A DNA stretch of 16,992 nucleotides from contig DASZOP010000035.1 of NCBI GenBank assembly GCA_035550715.1, positions 1-16,992 of the forward strand. Direction: 5' to 3'. The notes under the pieces were generated by a model, which did not search any database, was not told where the DNA came from, and saw nothing but the letters and a program-made list of their open reading frames with translations. Both the position numbers and the translations under genes were made by a program. Positions 1 to 8,596 of the stretch are shown here, piece after piece. Numbering within the stretch: position 1 is the first letter of the stretch; each line of letters begins with the position of its first letter. Origin of the DNA: DASRVA01 sp035550715. GTDB lineage: Bacteria > Gemmatimonadota > Gemmatimonadetes > JACCXV01 > JAHWKZ01.

Positions 1-1104
1 GAAATCGGCCTCGACCGCTTCCGCAACCTGCGCTCCACGAGCATCGAGATCCCGCCCCAGGGGGCGCTCCTGATCGGCGCCAACGGGCAGGGCAAGACGA
101 ACTTTCTCGAGGCGGTCCACTACCTGGCGCTGTTCCGCTCGTTTCGTGGCGCGCGGCACGGCGAGGTGATCGCCTTCGGTGAGGAGCGTTTCGGCGTGAC
201 GGGGGAGGTCGCCTACGGCGACGGCGGGTCGCGGCGCGTCTCGGTGTCGGGCGACCGGTTGTCACGGCGGATCGTGATCGACGGGGTGTCGGTCCCGGGC
301 CCGGCCGAAGCGGCGGGCGCGATCCTGACGGTCCTGCTGGCGCCCGGCGATCTCGAGATCGTGGCCGGTTCGCCGGCTGTCCGGCGGCGCTACCTGGACG
401 CGCTCCTGGTCCGCGCGGCAGGGCGTCACTGGCGGACGATCCACGATCACGCGCGGGCCCTCCGCCAGCGGAACGAGGCGCTCAGGGGGCGCGGCCGTGC
501 GGCAGAGCTGGACGCCTGGGACGAGTCGCTGATCCGGACGGGAACCCCGCTCGTCCTGGCCCGTCGGGATCTGGCGGGACGGGTGGATGCGTTGTTCGGC
601 GATTTCGGCGCCAGGATCGCGCCCGAAGCGGAAGCGGAGCTCGAGCTCCGCTACCGACCGTCAGTTCCGGTCGACGACGATCGGGCCGGTGACCCCCGGG
701 CGATCGGAGAGGCGTGGCGCGAGGCGCTCGAGCGTCGACGCGAGCTGGACCGGAGGCGCGGCTGGACTTCGGTCGGGCCGCACCGGGACGACCTGGAACT
801 CAAGCTGGGCGGCCGGTCGATCGGGCGTTACGGGTCGCTCGGCCAGCAGCGCACGGCGGCCATCGCCCTCCGGCTGGCGGAGGCCGAGATCCTGGAGGCC
901 GAGAGCGGTCGTGCCCCCGTTCTGCTCCTCGACGACGTGTTCGCGGAGGTCGACGCCGAACGGTCGCAGGCGCTCCTCCCGTGTCTCGCAGCGCATCGGC
1001 AGCGCTTCGTGACCTCGGCGCGGCCGCTGCCCGAGCTCGAGGCGAACCTCGAGCGGTGGGAGGTGTCGGACGGCCGCATCCGGAGCTGCGCGGTGGCGGC
1101 TTGA
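1..1104 (+). CDS. recF: RecF, DNA replication/repair ATPase (5' end cut off)
   Basis: RecF is an SMC-like ABC ATPase of the RecFOR pathway. It binds gapped DNA and helps load RecA during gap repair and restart of stalled forks. The reading frame is open from base 1, and only a few N-terminal residues seem to be missing. Counting visible codons from base 1, the Walker A loop GANGQGKT is at 26-33. The ABC signature region (SLGQQRTAA, about bases 835-861) and the Walker B/D-loop segment (LLLDDVFAEVD, about bases 922-954) follow near the C-terminus, as does the RecF-typical SVGPHRDDLEL stretch. About 367 residues are visible, close to the usual family length. The next gene starts 1 base after the stop. 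Its place before a DciA-type gene and gyrB matches the conserved origin-proximal cluster, which supports orthology rather than another SMC-family ATPase. Confidence 0.96.
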   Translation, partial: EIGLDRFRNLRSTSIEIPPQGALLIGANGQGKTNFLEAVHYLALFRSFRGARHGEVIAFGEERFGVTGEVAYGDGGSRRVSVSGDRLSRRIVIDGVSVPGPAEAAGAILTVLLAPGDLEIVAGSPAVRRRYLDALLVRAAGRHWRTIHDHARALRQRNEALRGRGRAAELDAWDESLIRTGTPLVLARRDLAGRVDALFGDFGARIAPEAEAELELRYRPSVPVDDDRAGDPRAIGEAWREALERRRELDRRRGWTSVGPHRDDLELKLGGRSIGRYGSLGQQRTAAIALRLAEAEILEAESGRAPVLLLDDVFAEVDAERSQALLPCLAAHRQRFVTSARPLPELEANLERWEVSDGRIRSCAVAA

Positions 1105-1105
1105 G

Positions 1106-1426
1106 GTGGCGGCGCGCGAGCGGACCCGCGTGCGGCGCGTCGGCTCGATCATCGACCGGGTCCTGGCCGGGCTCGGGGTCGACGAGGTCGTGGACCGTCA
1201 CCGCGTCCTCGTCGACTGGAAGGGGAGGGTCGGGGAGGAAGTCGCGCGCGCGACCCGCCCGCAGCGGCTGGACGGCGACGTGCTGTTCGTAGGGGTGTCC
1301 AGCCCGGCCTGGCTGAACGAGCTGTCGCTTCGCCGGACGGAGATCCTGAAGGCCCTCAACGCCGGGCAGGGCCGGGGGAAGATTCGGAAGATCGTGTACC
1401 GGCTGGATCCCGAGATCGATGCCTGA
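1106..1426 (+). CDS. DciA-like DUF721 protein (putative replicative helicase loader)
   Basis: This 106-residue protein belongs to the DUF721 family. Its better studied members (DciA) bind the replicative helicase DnaB and help load it where no phage-derived DnaC/DnaI loader exists. The family core is visible as a WKGRVGEEVARAT-like helix (about residues 38-50), then strands and a helix containing LFVGVSSPAWLNELSLRR (about residues 65-82), and a basic C-terminal tail. The start is GTG, 1 base after the recF stop, so translation is probably coupled to recF. The position between recF and gyrB is the classic location for this family in several phyla. Family membership is inferred from the pattern and the context. 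The helicase-loading role is carried over from the family and cannot be shown from the sequence. Confidence 0.85.
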   Translation: MAARERTRVRRVGSIIDRVLAGLGVDEVVDRHRVLVDWKGRVGEEVARATRPQRLDGDVLFVGVSSPAWLNELSLRRTEILKALNAGQGRGKIRKIVYRLDPEIDA

Positions 1427-1435
1427 GAACGACGT

Positions 1436-1440
1436 GGAGG
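1436..1440 (+). promoter_or_regulatory. Shine-Dalgarno site of gyrB
   Basis: GGAGG lies 6 bases before the ATG at 1447, in the 20-base gap after the DciA-like gene. It fixes the gyrB start. A nearby GTG at 1443 is out because it reaches a stop after three codons. Confidence 0.75.
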
Positions 1441-1446
1441 ACGTGA

Positions 1447-3390
1447 ATGCCTAAGACGAAGACCGTCCGCGCCCGGAACGCCCAGGCCGCCGAGGCCTAT
1501 CGCGCCGAGAAGATCCAGGTCCTGCAGGGCCTGGAGGCGGTTCGGAAGCGGCCCGGGATGTACATCGGCTCGACCGAAGCGCGAGGACTCCATCACCTCG
1601 TCTACGAGGTCGTGGACAATGCCGTGGACGAGGCCCTGGCGGGCTACTGCGACGCCATCTCGGTCACCATCGGGCCCGACAACGTGGTCACGGTCGAGGA
1701 CAACGGGCGCGGCTTCCCGGTGGACGTCCATCCCACCGAGGGGAAGCCGGGGGTCGAGGTCGCGATGACGACCCTCCACGCGGGCGGCAAGTTCGACCAC
1801 TCCTCCTACAAGGTCTCGGGCGGCCTGCATGGCGTGGGCGTATCGGTCGTCAACGCGCTCAGCGAGTGGCTCGAGGTCGAGGTCATGCGGGACGGCCAGC
1901 GCTACCACCAGCGCTACGAACGGGGCGCCAAGGCCACCGAGCTCGAGGTGCGCGGGGATAGCGACGAGACCGGCACGATCGTCCGCTTCCATCCCGATCC
2001 CAAGATCTTCCCGGAGATCGACTTCCAGTACGAGACGCTGACCGGTCGTCTGCGTGAGCTCGCCTTCCTGAACGAGGGTCTGGAGATCACGATCGTCGAC
2101 CAGCGGGGCGAGAAGCCGAAGAAGGACGTCTTCAAGTACGACGGCGGGCTGGTGGAGTTCGTGAAGCATCTCAACAAGAACCGGAAGCCGCTCCACCCCA
2201 AGCCCATGTACGTGGATGCGACCAAGGAAGACGTCGAGGTCCAGTGCGCGATCCAGTACAACGAGTCGTACACGGAGACCCTGTTCACCTTCGTCAACAA
2301 CATCAACACCCACGAGGGCGGAACCCACCTCTCGGGGTTCAAGGCCGCGCTCACGCGGACCCTCAACGCGTACGCCAACGACAAGGGCTTCTTCAAGAAG
2401 GCCGACTTCACCCTCAGCGGGGACGACGTCAGGGAAGGGCTGACGGCGGTCCTGTCGGTCAAGGTCATGGAGCCCCAGTTCGAGGGGCAGACCAAGACCA
2501 AGCTCGGCAACTCCGAGGTCCGCGGCATCGTCGAGTCGGTCATGAACGAGAGCCTCGGCAACTGGCTCCAGGAGAACCCCGGACCGGGGCGGCGGATCAT
2601 CGAGAAGGCGCTGCAGGCGGCGCGGGCGCGGGAGGCGGCTCGCAAGGCGCGCGACCTCACCCGGAAGAAGTCGGCCCTGGAGACGGGCATCCTTCCCGGC
2701 AAGCTGGCCGACTGCTCGATCGAGGATCCCGAGCTGAGCGAGCTGTTCATCGTGGAGGGCGACTCGGCCGGTGGCAGTGCCAAGATGGGACGAGATCGCA
2801 ATTACCAGGCGATCCTTCCCTTGCGAGGCAAGATCCTCAACACCATCCGGGCCCGCATCGACAAGGTTCTCTCGAACGAGGAGATCCGCGCCATCATCAC
2901 CGCGATCGGCACGGGCTTCGGGGAAGACGAGTTCAAGCTCGTAGATGCACGGTATGGGAAGGTGATCATCATGGCCGACAGCGACGTCGACGGCGCCCAC
3001 ATCCGCGCGCTGGTTCTGACTTTTTTCTTCCAGTGGATGAAGGAGCTGATCGACGGCGGGCGCATCTACATCGCGCTCGCTCCGCTGTATCGCGTGTACA
3101 AGGGGAGCAAGGAGTTCTACTGCTACGACGACGAGGAACGGGACCGGGCCATCGAGCGGCTTGGTTCGAACGGCGTGAACGTGCAGCGCTACAAGGGTCT
3201 CGGCGAGATGAACCCGGACCAGTTGTGGAAGACGACGATGGACCCTGAGTCCCGGACCCTGCACCAGGTCAGGCTGGAGGACGAGCCGATGGTCCGCGAG
3301 CTCTTCGAGAAGCTGATGGGCGACGAGGTCGAGCCGCGTCGCGACTGGATCCTCGAGCACGCCAAGTTCGTTCGCAACCTGGACGTCTGA
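1447..3390 (+). CDS. gyrB: DNA gyrase subunit B
   Basis: GyrB is the ATPase and TOPRIM subunit of the A2B2 gyrase, which introduces negative supercoils. At 647 residues it is the short form, without the roughly 170-residue insert of enterobacterial GyrB. The GHKL ATPase part shows EVVDNAVDEAL (E54, the expected catalytic base, and N58), DNGRGFPVD, and HAGGKFDHSSYKVSGGLHG. The transducer carries the ATP-contacting QTKTKLGN loop. The TOPRIM metal site is EGDSAGG (E437-G443) plus DSDVDG (D511, D513, D515), with Ser where Ala is common. The RYKGLGEMNPDQLW segment that contacts GyrA is intact. The N-terminus is about 12 residues longer than in E. coli. The start has a good ribosome binding site, and gyrA follows after 24 bases. 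GyrB is preferred over ParE because gyrA with a GyrA box is next door. Confidence 0.98.
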   Translation: MPKTKTVRARNAQAAEAYRAEKIQVLQGLEAVRKRPGMYIGSTEARGLHHLVYEVVDNAVDEALAGYCDAISVTIGPDNVVTVEDNGRGFPVDVHPTEGKPGVEVAMTTLHAGGKFDHSSYKVSGGLHGVGVSVVNALSEWLEVEVMRDGQRYHQRYERGAKATELEVRGDSDETGTIVRFHPDPKIFPEIDFQYETLTGRLRELAFLNEGLEITIVDQRGEKPKKDVFKYDGGLVEFVKHLNKNRKPLHPKPMYVDATKEDVEVQCAIQYNESYTETLFTFVNNINTHEGGTHLSGFKAALTRTLNAYANDKGFFKKADFTLSGDDVREGLTAVLSVKVMEPQFEGQTKTKLGNSEVRGIVESVMNESLGNWLQENPGPGRRIIEKALQAARAREAARKARDLTRKKSALETGILPGKLADCSIEDPELSELFIVEGDSAGGSAKMGRDRNYQAILPLRGKILNTIRARIDKVLSNEEIRAIITAIGTGFGEDEFKLVDARYGKVIIMADSDVDGAHIRALVLTFFFQWMKELIDGGRIYIALAPLYRVYKGSKEFYCYDDEERDRAIERLGSNGVNVQRYKGLGEMNPDQLWKTTMDPESRTLHQVRLEDEPMVRELFEKLMGDEVEPRRDWILEHAKFVRNLDV

Positions 3391-3414
3391 GCGACGAGGC
3401 AGGGCGGATAACCG

Positions 3415-5931
3415 ATGGCCGTAGAGCAGACTCGACAGAAGATCGTACCCCGCTTCATCGAAGACGAGATGCGGGAGTCGTTCATCGACTACTCGATGAG
3501 CGTGATCGTGGCGCGTGCGCTTCCCGACGTCCGGGACGGCCTGAAGCCGGTTCACCGTCGGATCCTGTACTCGATGCACGAGCTCGGGCTGGGTCCGACC
3601 CGTCCGTACAAGAAGAGCGCGACCGTGGTCGGCGACGTGCTCGGCAAGTACCACCCCCACGGCGACAGCGCGGTGTACGACGCGCTCGTGCGCATGGTTC
3701 AGCCGTTCTCGCTCCGCTATCCGCTCCTCGACGGTCAGGGGAACTTCGGATCGGTGGATGGCGATCCGGCGGCCGCCTACCGCTACACCGAGGCGCGACT
3801 CGCCCCGATCGCCACGGAGATGCTCGCCGACATCGAGAAGGAGACGGTCGACTTCGCGCCCAACTTCGACGACCGCCTCCGGGAACCGACCGTCCTTCCG
3901 TCGCGGCTTCCGAACCTGCTCGTCAACGGATCGAGCGGCATCGCGGTCGGGATGGCCACCAACATCCCGCCCCACAACCTGCGCGAGGTCGTGAGCGCCT
4001 TGCGGGCCCTGATCGATGATCCCGAGATCGAGCTGCCCGGGCTCATGGAGCACATCCAGGGTCCCGATTTCCCGACCGGAGGCTTCATTTTCGGAACCGC
4101 GGGGATCCGCGACGCCTACCGGGAGGGCCGGGGCAAGGTCGTCATGCGGGCCCGCGCCGCCACCGAGGTCAAGGCCAACGGCAAGGAACAGATCGTCGTC
4201 ACCGAGATCCCCTACCAGGTCAACAAGGCCAAACTCGTCGAGCAGATCGCCGACATCGTCCGGAGCAAGAAGCTCGAGGGGGTCTCCGATCTCCGTGACG
4301 AGTCGGATCGTGACGGCATGCGGGTCGTGATCGAGCTCAAGAAGGACGCCATCGCCCAGGTGGTCCTCAACAACCTCTACAAGTCCACCCAGATGGAGTG
4401 GACTTTCGGAATCATCAACCTGGCGCTGGTCGACAACGTGCCACGCGAGATGGGCCTCAAGGAGATGCTCCAGCACTTCGTCGATCATCGCCACGACGTG
4501 GTGGTGCGGCGGAGCCAGTTCGAGCTCAGGGAGGCCGAGGAACGCGCCCACATCGTCGAAGGTCTCAGGATCGCCATTGACAACATCGACGAGATCGTGC
4601 AGCTGATCCGCGCCGCGCAGGACGTCGACACCGCCCGGGCCGGCCTCATCGAGCGCTTCGGCCTGTCCGAGCGCCAGGCGCAGGCGATCCTCGACATGAG
4701 GCTCGCACGGCTGACGGGCCTGGAACGCGACAAACTCGAGGCGGAGTACGCCGAGCTCCTGAAGACCATCAACCGGTTGAAGGAGCTGCTGGGATCGAAG
4801 CGGCTGCGGCTGGAGCTGATCAAGGAGGAGCTCTCGGAACTGGCCACCAGGTACGGCGATCCTCGGCGCACCGAGATCGTCCCCGGCGGCACCGACCTCT
4901 CGATGGAGGATCTGATCGCCGAAGAGGACATGGTCGTCACGATCAGCCACACCGGTTACATCAAGCGCATCGCCGCCTCCACCTATCGACAGCAGCGTCG
5001 GGGCGGACGGGGCGTCACCGGGATGGGCACCAAGGAGGACGACTGGATCGAGCGCCTGTACGTGGCGACGACCCACGACTACCTGCTGGTGCTGACCGCG
5101 CAGGGGCGCTGCTACTGGCTCAAGGTCTACGACATCCCTCAGGGGGGGCGGGCCAGCCGGGGCAAGCCGATCGTGAACCTGCTCGAGATGGCCCCGGGCG
5201 ACACCGTCGCCGACGTGATCAGCGTGCGCGGCTTCGACGACCAGCACTTCGTGGTCATGGCCACCGAGCAGGGCCAGGTGAAGAAGACCGTCCTCTCCGC
5301 CTACGGAAACCCGCGGCGGGGGGGGATCATCGCCATCCGGGTCGGTGGCGACGATCGCCTGATCAGCGCCCAGCTCACCGACGGCTCGAACGACATCGTC
5401 CTGGCCACCCGCAAGGGACAGGCGATCCGTTTCCACGAGGACGAGGTCCGCGACATGGGGCGCGACACCCAGGGCGTCAAGGGGATCACCCTGCAGGGCA
5501 AGGGCGACGGCGTGCTCGACATGGTGGTCGTGAAGAACGAGCAGAACGCCATCCTGTCGGTGACCGAGAACGGCTACGGCAAGCGGACCCGGATCATGGA
5601 CTACCGGGTAACCCATCGGGGCGGCAAGGGGATCAAGACCTTGAGCCCGACCGCCAAGACCGGGCCGCTGGTGGCCGTCAAGGAGGTCGTCGAGCAGGAC
5701 GAGCTGATGATCGTCACGACCGGCGGGATCATCATCCGGTTTCCGGTCAAGGGCGTCCGGATCATGGGACGCGCCACGCAGGGCGTCCGGCTCATCAACC
5801 TGGAAGAGGGGCACCGTGTGGGCGACGTGGCACGAGTCGTGCTTGAAAACGGTGACCAGGAAGCGGCTCTCGGGGAGGACGAGGTGGCCCCGACCGAGGA
5901 ACAGCTGGACATGGAACCCGAAACGGAGTGA
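3415..5931 (+). CDS. gyrA: DNA gyrase subunit A
   Basis: GyrA is the DNA breaking-rejoining and wrapping subunit of gyrase. The protein has 838 residues. The active-site tyrosine is Y124 in YRYTEARL. The residue two before it is Tyr (Y122), where nearly all family members I can recall have Met (MRYTE). The quinolone-contact positions are wild type: HPHGDSAVYD gives S85 and D89, equivalent to E. coli S83 and D87. The C-terminal beta-pinwheel has a GyrA box, QRRGGRG at 527-533, which is required for wrapping and separates gyrase from topoisomerase IV ParC. The protein ends in an acidic tail rich in Glu and Asp. The start ATG at 3415 follows weak AGG-rich sequence. The stop TGA at 5929 is in frame with the next gene, which has no ATG of its own nearby. 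Confidence 0.98.
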   Translation: MAVEQTRQKIVPRFIEDEMRESFIDYSMSVIVARALPDVRDGLKPVHRRILYSMHELGLGPTRPYKKSATVVGDVLGKYHPHGDSAVYDALVRMVQPFSLRYPLLDGQGNFGSVDGDPAAAYRYTEARLAPIATEMLADIEKETVDFAPNFDDRLREPTVLPSRLPNLLVNGSSGIAVGMATNIPPHNLREVVSALRALIDDPEIELPGLMEHIQGPDFPTGGFIFGTAGIRDAYREGRGKVVMRARAATEVKANGKEQIVVTEIPYQVNKAKLVEQIADIVRSKKLEGVSDLRDESDRDGMRVVIELKKDAIAQVVLNNLYKSTQMEWTFGIINLALVDNVPREMGLKEMLQHFVDHRHDVVVRRSQFELREAEERAHIVEGLRIAIDNIDEIVQLIRAAQDVDTARAGLIERFGLSERQAQAILDMRLARLTGLERDKLEAEYAELLKTINRLKELLGSKRLRLELIKEELSELATRYGDPRRTEIVPGGTDLSMEDLIAEEDMVVTISHTGYIKRIAASTYRQQRRGGRGVTGMGTKEDDWIERLYVATTHDYLLVLTAQGRCYWLKVYDIPQGGRASRGKPIVNLLEMAPGDTVADVISVRGFDDQHFVVMATEQGQVKKTVLSAYGNPRRGGIIAIRVGGDDRLISAQLTDGSNDIVLATRKGQAIRFHEDEVRDMGRDTQGVKGITLQGKGDGVLDMVVVKNEQNAILSVTENGYGKRTRIMDYRVTHRGGKGIKTLSPTAKTGPLVAVKEVVEQDELMIVTTGGIIIRFPVKGVRIMGRATQGVRLINLEEGHRVGDVARVVLENGDQEAALGEDEVAPTEEQLDMEPETE
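5925..5928 (+). promoter_or_regulatory. Candidate Shine-Dalgarno site for a CTG start
   Basis: GGAG overlaps the last codons of gyrA and lies 9 bases before CTG at 5938, a normal spacing. No comparably spaced site precedes the GTG at 5998. This supports translation of the cyclase gene from the CTG. It is a four-base match, so the evidence is modest. Confidence 0.4.
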
Positions 5932-5937
5932 CCCTTC

Positions 5938-7398
5938 CTGAATGCTCCCGCGAGAGCCGAACCCCGCCCGGCGGTAGGCGAGCCCTACATCCTCGTCGTG
6001 GACGACGACCCTTCGATCTGCGACACGCTGACGACGATGCTGCAGTTCAAAGGCTATCGGACGTCTGTGGCCAGGAATGGCAAGGAAGCGATAGACATAG
6101 CACATAGCCATCCGCCGGACCTCGTCCTCCTGGACGTGATGATGCCCGAGGTCGACGGGGTGACCGTGTGCCGCACCTTCCGCGAGGATCCGCATCTCAG
6201 GGACGTGCGGATCCTCATGCTGACCGCTCGAAGCGGGCGCCAGGACGTCGTCAAGGCGCTCGAAGCGGGCGCCAGCGACTATGTCACCAAACCCTTCTTC
6301 TTCGACGAGCTGGTGGCCCGGATCCGCACCAACATGGAGGTCAAACGGTATCACGACGATCTGGCCGCCATGCTCCGGATCTCGCAGGCCGTCTCGTCGT
6401 CCTTGGACAGCGACAAGGTCCTGTACACGATCGTGAGCGAGCTCGGCGAGGTCGTGCAGTCGGACCGGGCTTCCCTCATCAAGGTCGCCGACCGCGAGAC
6501 GGGGTACGTGGTCGCCACCCGCGACGACGCCGAAATCCGGAACCTGAGGATCGACCTCGTCGACTATCCGGAGATCCAGAAGGCGTTCGCCGAGCGCCGG
6601 GTCGTGGTCGTGGACGATACCCACAGCGACCCGCTGACCGCCGAGGTCCGCGAGAAGATCCCCGACCGCAAATCGGTCCTGATCGTCCCGCTCGAGATCC
6701 AGCGCGCCGACCTGGGGGACTACGTGCTGCTGAGCTCGCGCGAGTTTCGTCCCTACTCGGAACCGGAGATCAAGTTCGCCCAGGTGGTTGCGAGCGCAGC
6801 GGCGAACGGGCTCAGCAACGCCGCTCTCTACGAGCAGGCGGCGATCGACAACCAGCGGCTGGCCACGCTCGCCAACACCGACGACCTGACCAAGCTCCAC
6901 AACCACCGTCACTTCTATCAGCGGCTGGAAGAGGAGTACAAGCGGGCCGAGCGCTACCGGTCGGATCTTTCGCTGATCCTTCTCGACCTGGACCACTTCA
7001 AGTCCGTCAACGACACCCATGGGCATCAGCGCGGGGACGCGGTCCTCCGCGAGCTCGCCAACGTCCTCCTGCGCTCGATCCGCGAGACCGACCTGCTGGC
7101 GCGTTATGGCGGCGAGGAGTTCGCGGTCCTGCTGCCCGAGACGAGCCTGGCCGGCGCGTTCCGGCAGGCAGAGCGGATGCGGCAGGCCGTCAAGGCCCAT
7201 TACTTCGAGGCCCTGCAGGGCCAGACGCTCACGATCTCCTGCGGCGTGGCGTGCATGCCCTTCAGCTCCGACGTCTTCACCGAGCCGCGTCACCAGCAGG
7301 ACGCCTTGATCGCCTGGGCCGACCAGGCGCTCTACACGGCCAAGCGCGGCGGCCGCGACCGTTCGATCACAGCCGAAGCCCGGTCCGCCGAGGAGTGA
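5938..7398 (+). CDS. Response regulator diguanylate cyclase (receiver-GAF-GGDEF)
   Basis: This PleD-like enzyme should make cyclic di-GMP from two GTP when its receiver domain is phosphorylated. The first ATG-like start, GTG at 5998, would cut away the beta-1 strand YILVV that precedes the acidic pocket. The frame is open back to CTG 5938, which adds 20 residues (486 in total). Numbered from the GTG, the domains are: receiver (acidic D2-D4, phosphoacceptor D46 in LLDVMMP, T76, K98), GAF (about 115-275, ligand unknown), then GGDEF. The active loop is GGEEF at 371-375, and an intact inhibitory site RETD lies five residues before it at 362-365. Both suggest an active cyclase subject to product inhibition. 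There is no membrane segment or EAL domain. The partner kinase is not in the window. The next gene overlaps the stop by 4 bases. Confidence 0.9.
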   Translation: MNAPARAEPRPAVGEPYILVVDDDPSICDTLTTMLQFKGYRTSVARNGKEAIDIAHSHPPDLVLLDVMMPEVDGVTVCRTFREDPHLRDVRILMLTARSGRQDVVKALEAGASDYVTKPFFFDELVARIRTNMEVKRYHDDLAAMLRISQAVSSSLDSDKVLYTIVSELGEVVQSDRASLIKVADRETGYVVATRDDAEIRNLRIDLVDYPEIQKAFAERRVVVVDDTHSDPLTAEVREKIPDRKSVLIVPLEIQRADLGDYVLLSSREFRPYSEPEIKFAQVVASAAANGLSNAALYEQAAIDNQRLATLANTDDLTKLHNHRHFYQRLEEEYKRAERYRSDLSLILLDLDHFKSVNDTHGHQRGDAVLRELANVLLRSIRETDLLARYGGEEFAVLLPETSLAGAFRQAERMRQAVKAHYFEALQGQTLTISCGVACMPFSSDVFTEPRHQQDALIAWADQALYTAKRGGRDRSITAEARSAEE

Positions 7399-8345
7399 GC
7401 GCGGTCCTGCTGGCGCTCCTCGCCGTCCTCCTCCTGGTGGGAGGAGGGCTCGTCGGGTTGTGGCTCCTCTTGGGCTGGCTCGGCGCCTGGCGCCTGAACC
7501 GCTCCCATGCCCTGTACCCGGACGTGAGCTTCACCTTCACCCCCTGGGAGCTCGGCGTCGAGCACGAGGACGTCGAGTTCACGACGGCCGACGGCGTCAC
7601 CCTGAAGGGGTGGTTCCTGGCCCGGCCGGGGACGTCCCGCACCGTCGTGTCGCTCCACGGGTATCGCGGCCACATGGCCCAGCTCCTCGGAATCTCCACC
7701 CTCCTCTGGAAGGCCGGCTTCAACGTGCTCCTGTTCGACTTCCGGGGCCGAGGCCGGAGCGGGACGGCGCCGATCTCGATGGGTCTCTGGGAGCGCAGCG
7801 ACCTCGACGCCGCTCTGGACCTCGTGACACGCCGGATCGAAGGCGCCCGGATCGGGCTCCTGGGCTACTCGATGGGCGCCGTCGTGGCCGTCTACGGGGG
7901 CGCCGACCCGCGCGTCCGGGCCCTCGTCCTGGACAGCTGCTTCACGTCCTTCCGGGAGGTTCTCGAGGAAATGGCCTCCCGCGAGGCGCGGCGCTTCATG
8001 GGGGGTCGGATCGACGGCCGCGCCTTCCTCCCCGCCATGGAGTGGTGGCACCGCCGGCGCGGGAAGCCCGCCTTCGCCGAGGTCGCGCCGATCCAGGTCG
8101 CGAAAGGCCTTTCGTCCAAGCCGGTTCTGGTGATCCAGGGCGACCGGGACGCCACGGTGCCGCCCGCCCACGGCGAGCGGCTGGCGGCCGAAGCCGGCGC
8201 CCAGCTCTGGCGGGTGCCCGGCGCCCACCATTGCGGCGCCTATTTCGTCGACCGCGCCGCCTACGCGGCGCGCGTGACCGGGTTCTTCGAGACGCATCTG
8301 GGGGAGGATGCGGGAGCCGGTGAGTGGATGGCCGGGGGCGGATGA
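7395..8345 (+). CDS. Membrane-anchored alpha/beta hydrolase
   Basis: This 316-residue serine hydrolase has the alpha/beta fold and resembles the COG1073-type (BAAT/dienelactone-like) group. The open frame runs far upstream, but that part is a shadow of the cyclase gene. The GTG at 7395 forms a GTGA overlap with the cyclase stop and starts directly with a hydrophobic segment (residues 2-30), a probable signal anchor. The catalytic domain starts near 55. It has the oxyanion motif SLHGYRGH at 86-93, the nucleophile elbow GYSMGA with S159, the acid in GDRDATVP (D252 most likely), and the histidine in GAHHCG (H278 or H279). All three catalytic positions are therefore present. The substrate is unknown; esterase, thioesterase or acyl-peptide activity cannot be told apart. 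The stop overlaps the moaD start (ATGA), so the two are translationally coupled. Confidence 0.88.
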   Translation: MSAVLLALLAVLLLVGGGLVGLWLLLGWLGAWRLNRSHALYPDVSFTFTPWELGVEHEDVEFTTADGVTLKGWFLARPGTSRTVVSLHGYRGHMAQLLGISTLLWKAGFNVLLFDFRGRGRSGTAPISMGLWERSDLDAALDLVTRRIEGARIGLLGYSMGAVVAVYGGADPRVRALVLDSCFTSFREVLEEMASREARRFMGGRIDGRAFLPAMEWWHRRRGKPAFAEVAPIQVAKGLSSKPVLVIQGDRDATVPPAHGERLAAEAGAQLWRVPGAHHCGAYFVDRAAYAARVTGFFETHLGEDAGAGEWMAGGG

Positions 8346-8596
8346 GGGCGGCGACCTTCCAGGTGCTCCTGTTCGGGCCGGCCCGCGAGGCCGCCGGGAG
8401 CGATCGCGCGGCGGTGGAGGTCCCGGTGCCCGCCACGGCGGCCGAGGTCCTGGCCGCCCTGAGCCGGGCCCACCCAGGGCTCGGCGACCTCATGCCCCGC
8501 TCCCGTGTCGCGGTCAACCGGCGCTACGTGGATCTCGCGACCCGGGTGGCGCCCGGCGACGAGATCGCGGTCATCCCGCCCGTCGGCGGGGGGTGA
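8342..8596 (+). CDS. moaD: MoaD, molybdopterin synthase small (sulfur carrier) subunit
   Basis: MoaD is the ubiquitin-fold sulfur carrier of molybdopterin synthase. Its C-terminal glycine is converted to a thiocarboxylate and donates sulfur to precursor Z (cPMP). The protein has 84 residues, the normal family length. It opens with the VLLFGPAREAAG strand and loop and ends with GDEIAVIPPV followed by three glycines, so the essential terminal Gly-Gly is present. The ATG at 8342 was chosen over an upstream in-frame ATG at 8324, because it overlaps the hydrolase stop (ATGA) and sits directly before the first beta strand. moaE is downstream but separated by 143 bases, which is unusual for two subunits of one enzyme. 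The activating enzyme (MoeB) and the sulfur source are not in the window. Confidence 0.92.
   Translation: MRAATFQVLLFGPAREAAGSDRAAVEVPVPATAAEVLAALSRAHPGLGDLMPRSRVAVNRRYVDLATRVAPGDEIAVIPPVGGG

Noticed and set aside
1198..7293. A 2031-codon open frame on the minus strand, antisense to the DciA-like gene, gyrB, gyrA and the cyclase
   Set aside because: It is the complementary-strand shadow of high-GC coding genes. Its translation is dominated by Asp, Val, Leu, Gly and Arg without any domain motif, while the plus-strand genes have unmistakable conserved motifs.
6168..8345. The hydrolase as a 725-residue protein with a long N-terminal extension
   Set aside because: The first part is an out-of-frame translation of the cyclase gene, rich in Arg, Pro and Gly. 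The protein-like sequence begins at GTG 7395 with a hydrophobic anchor and a GTGA overlap.
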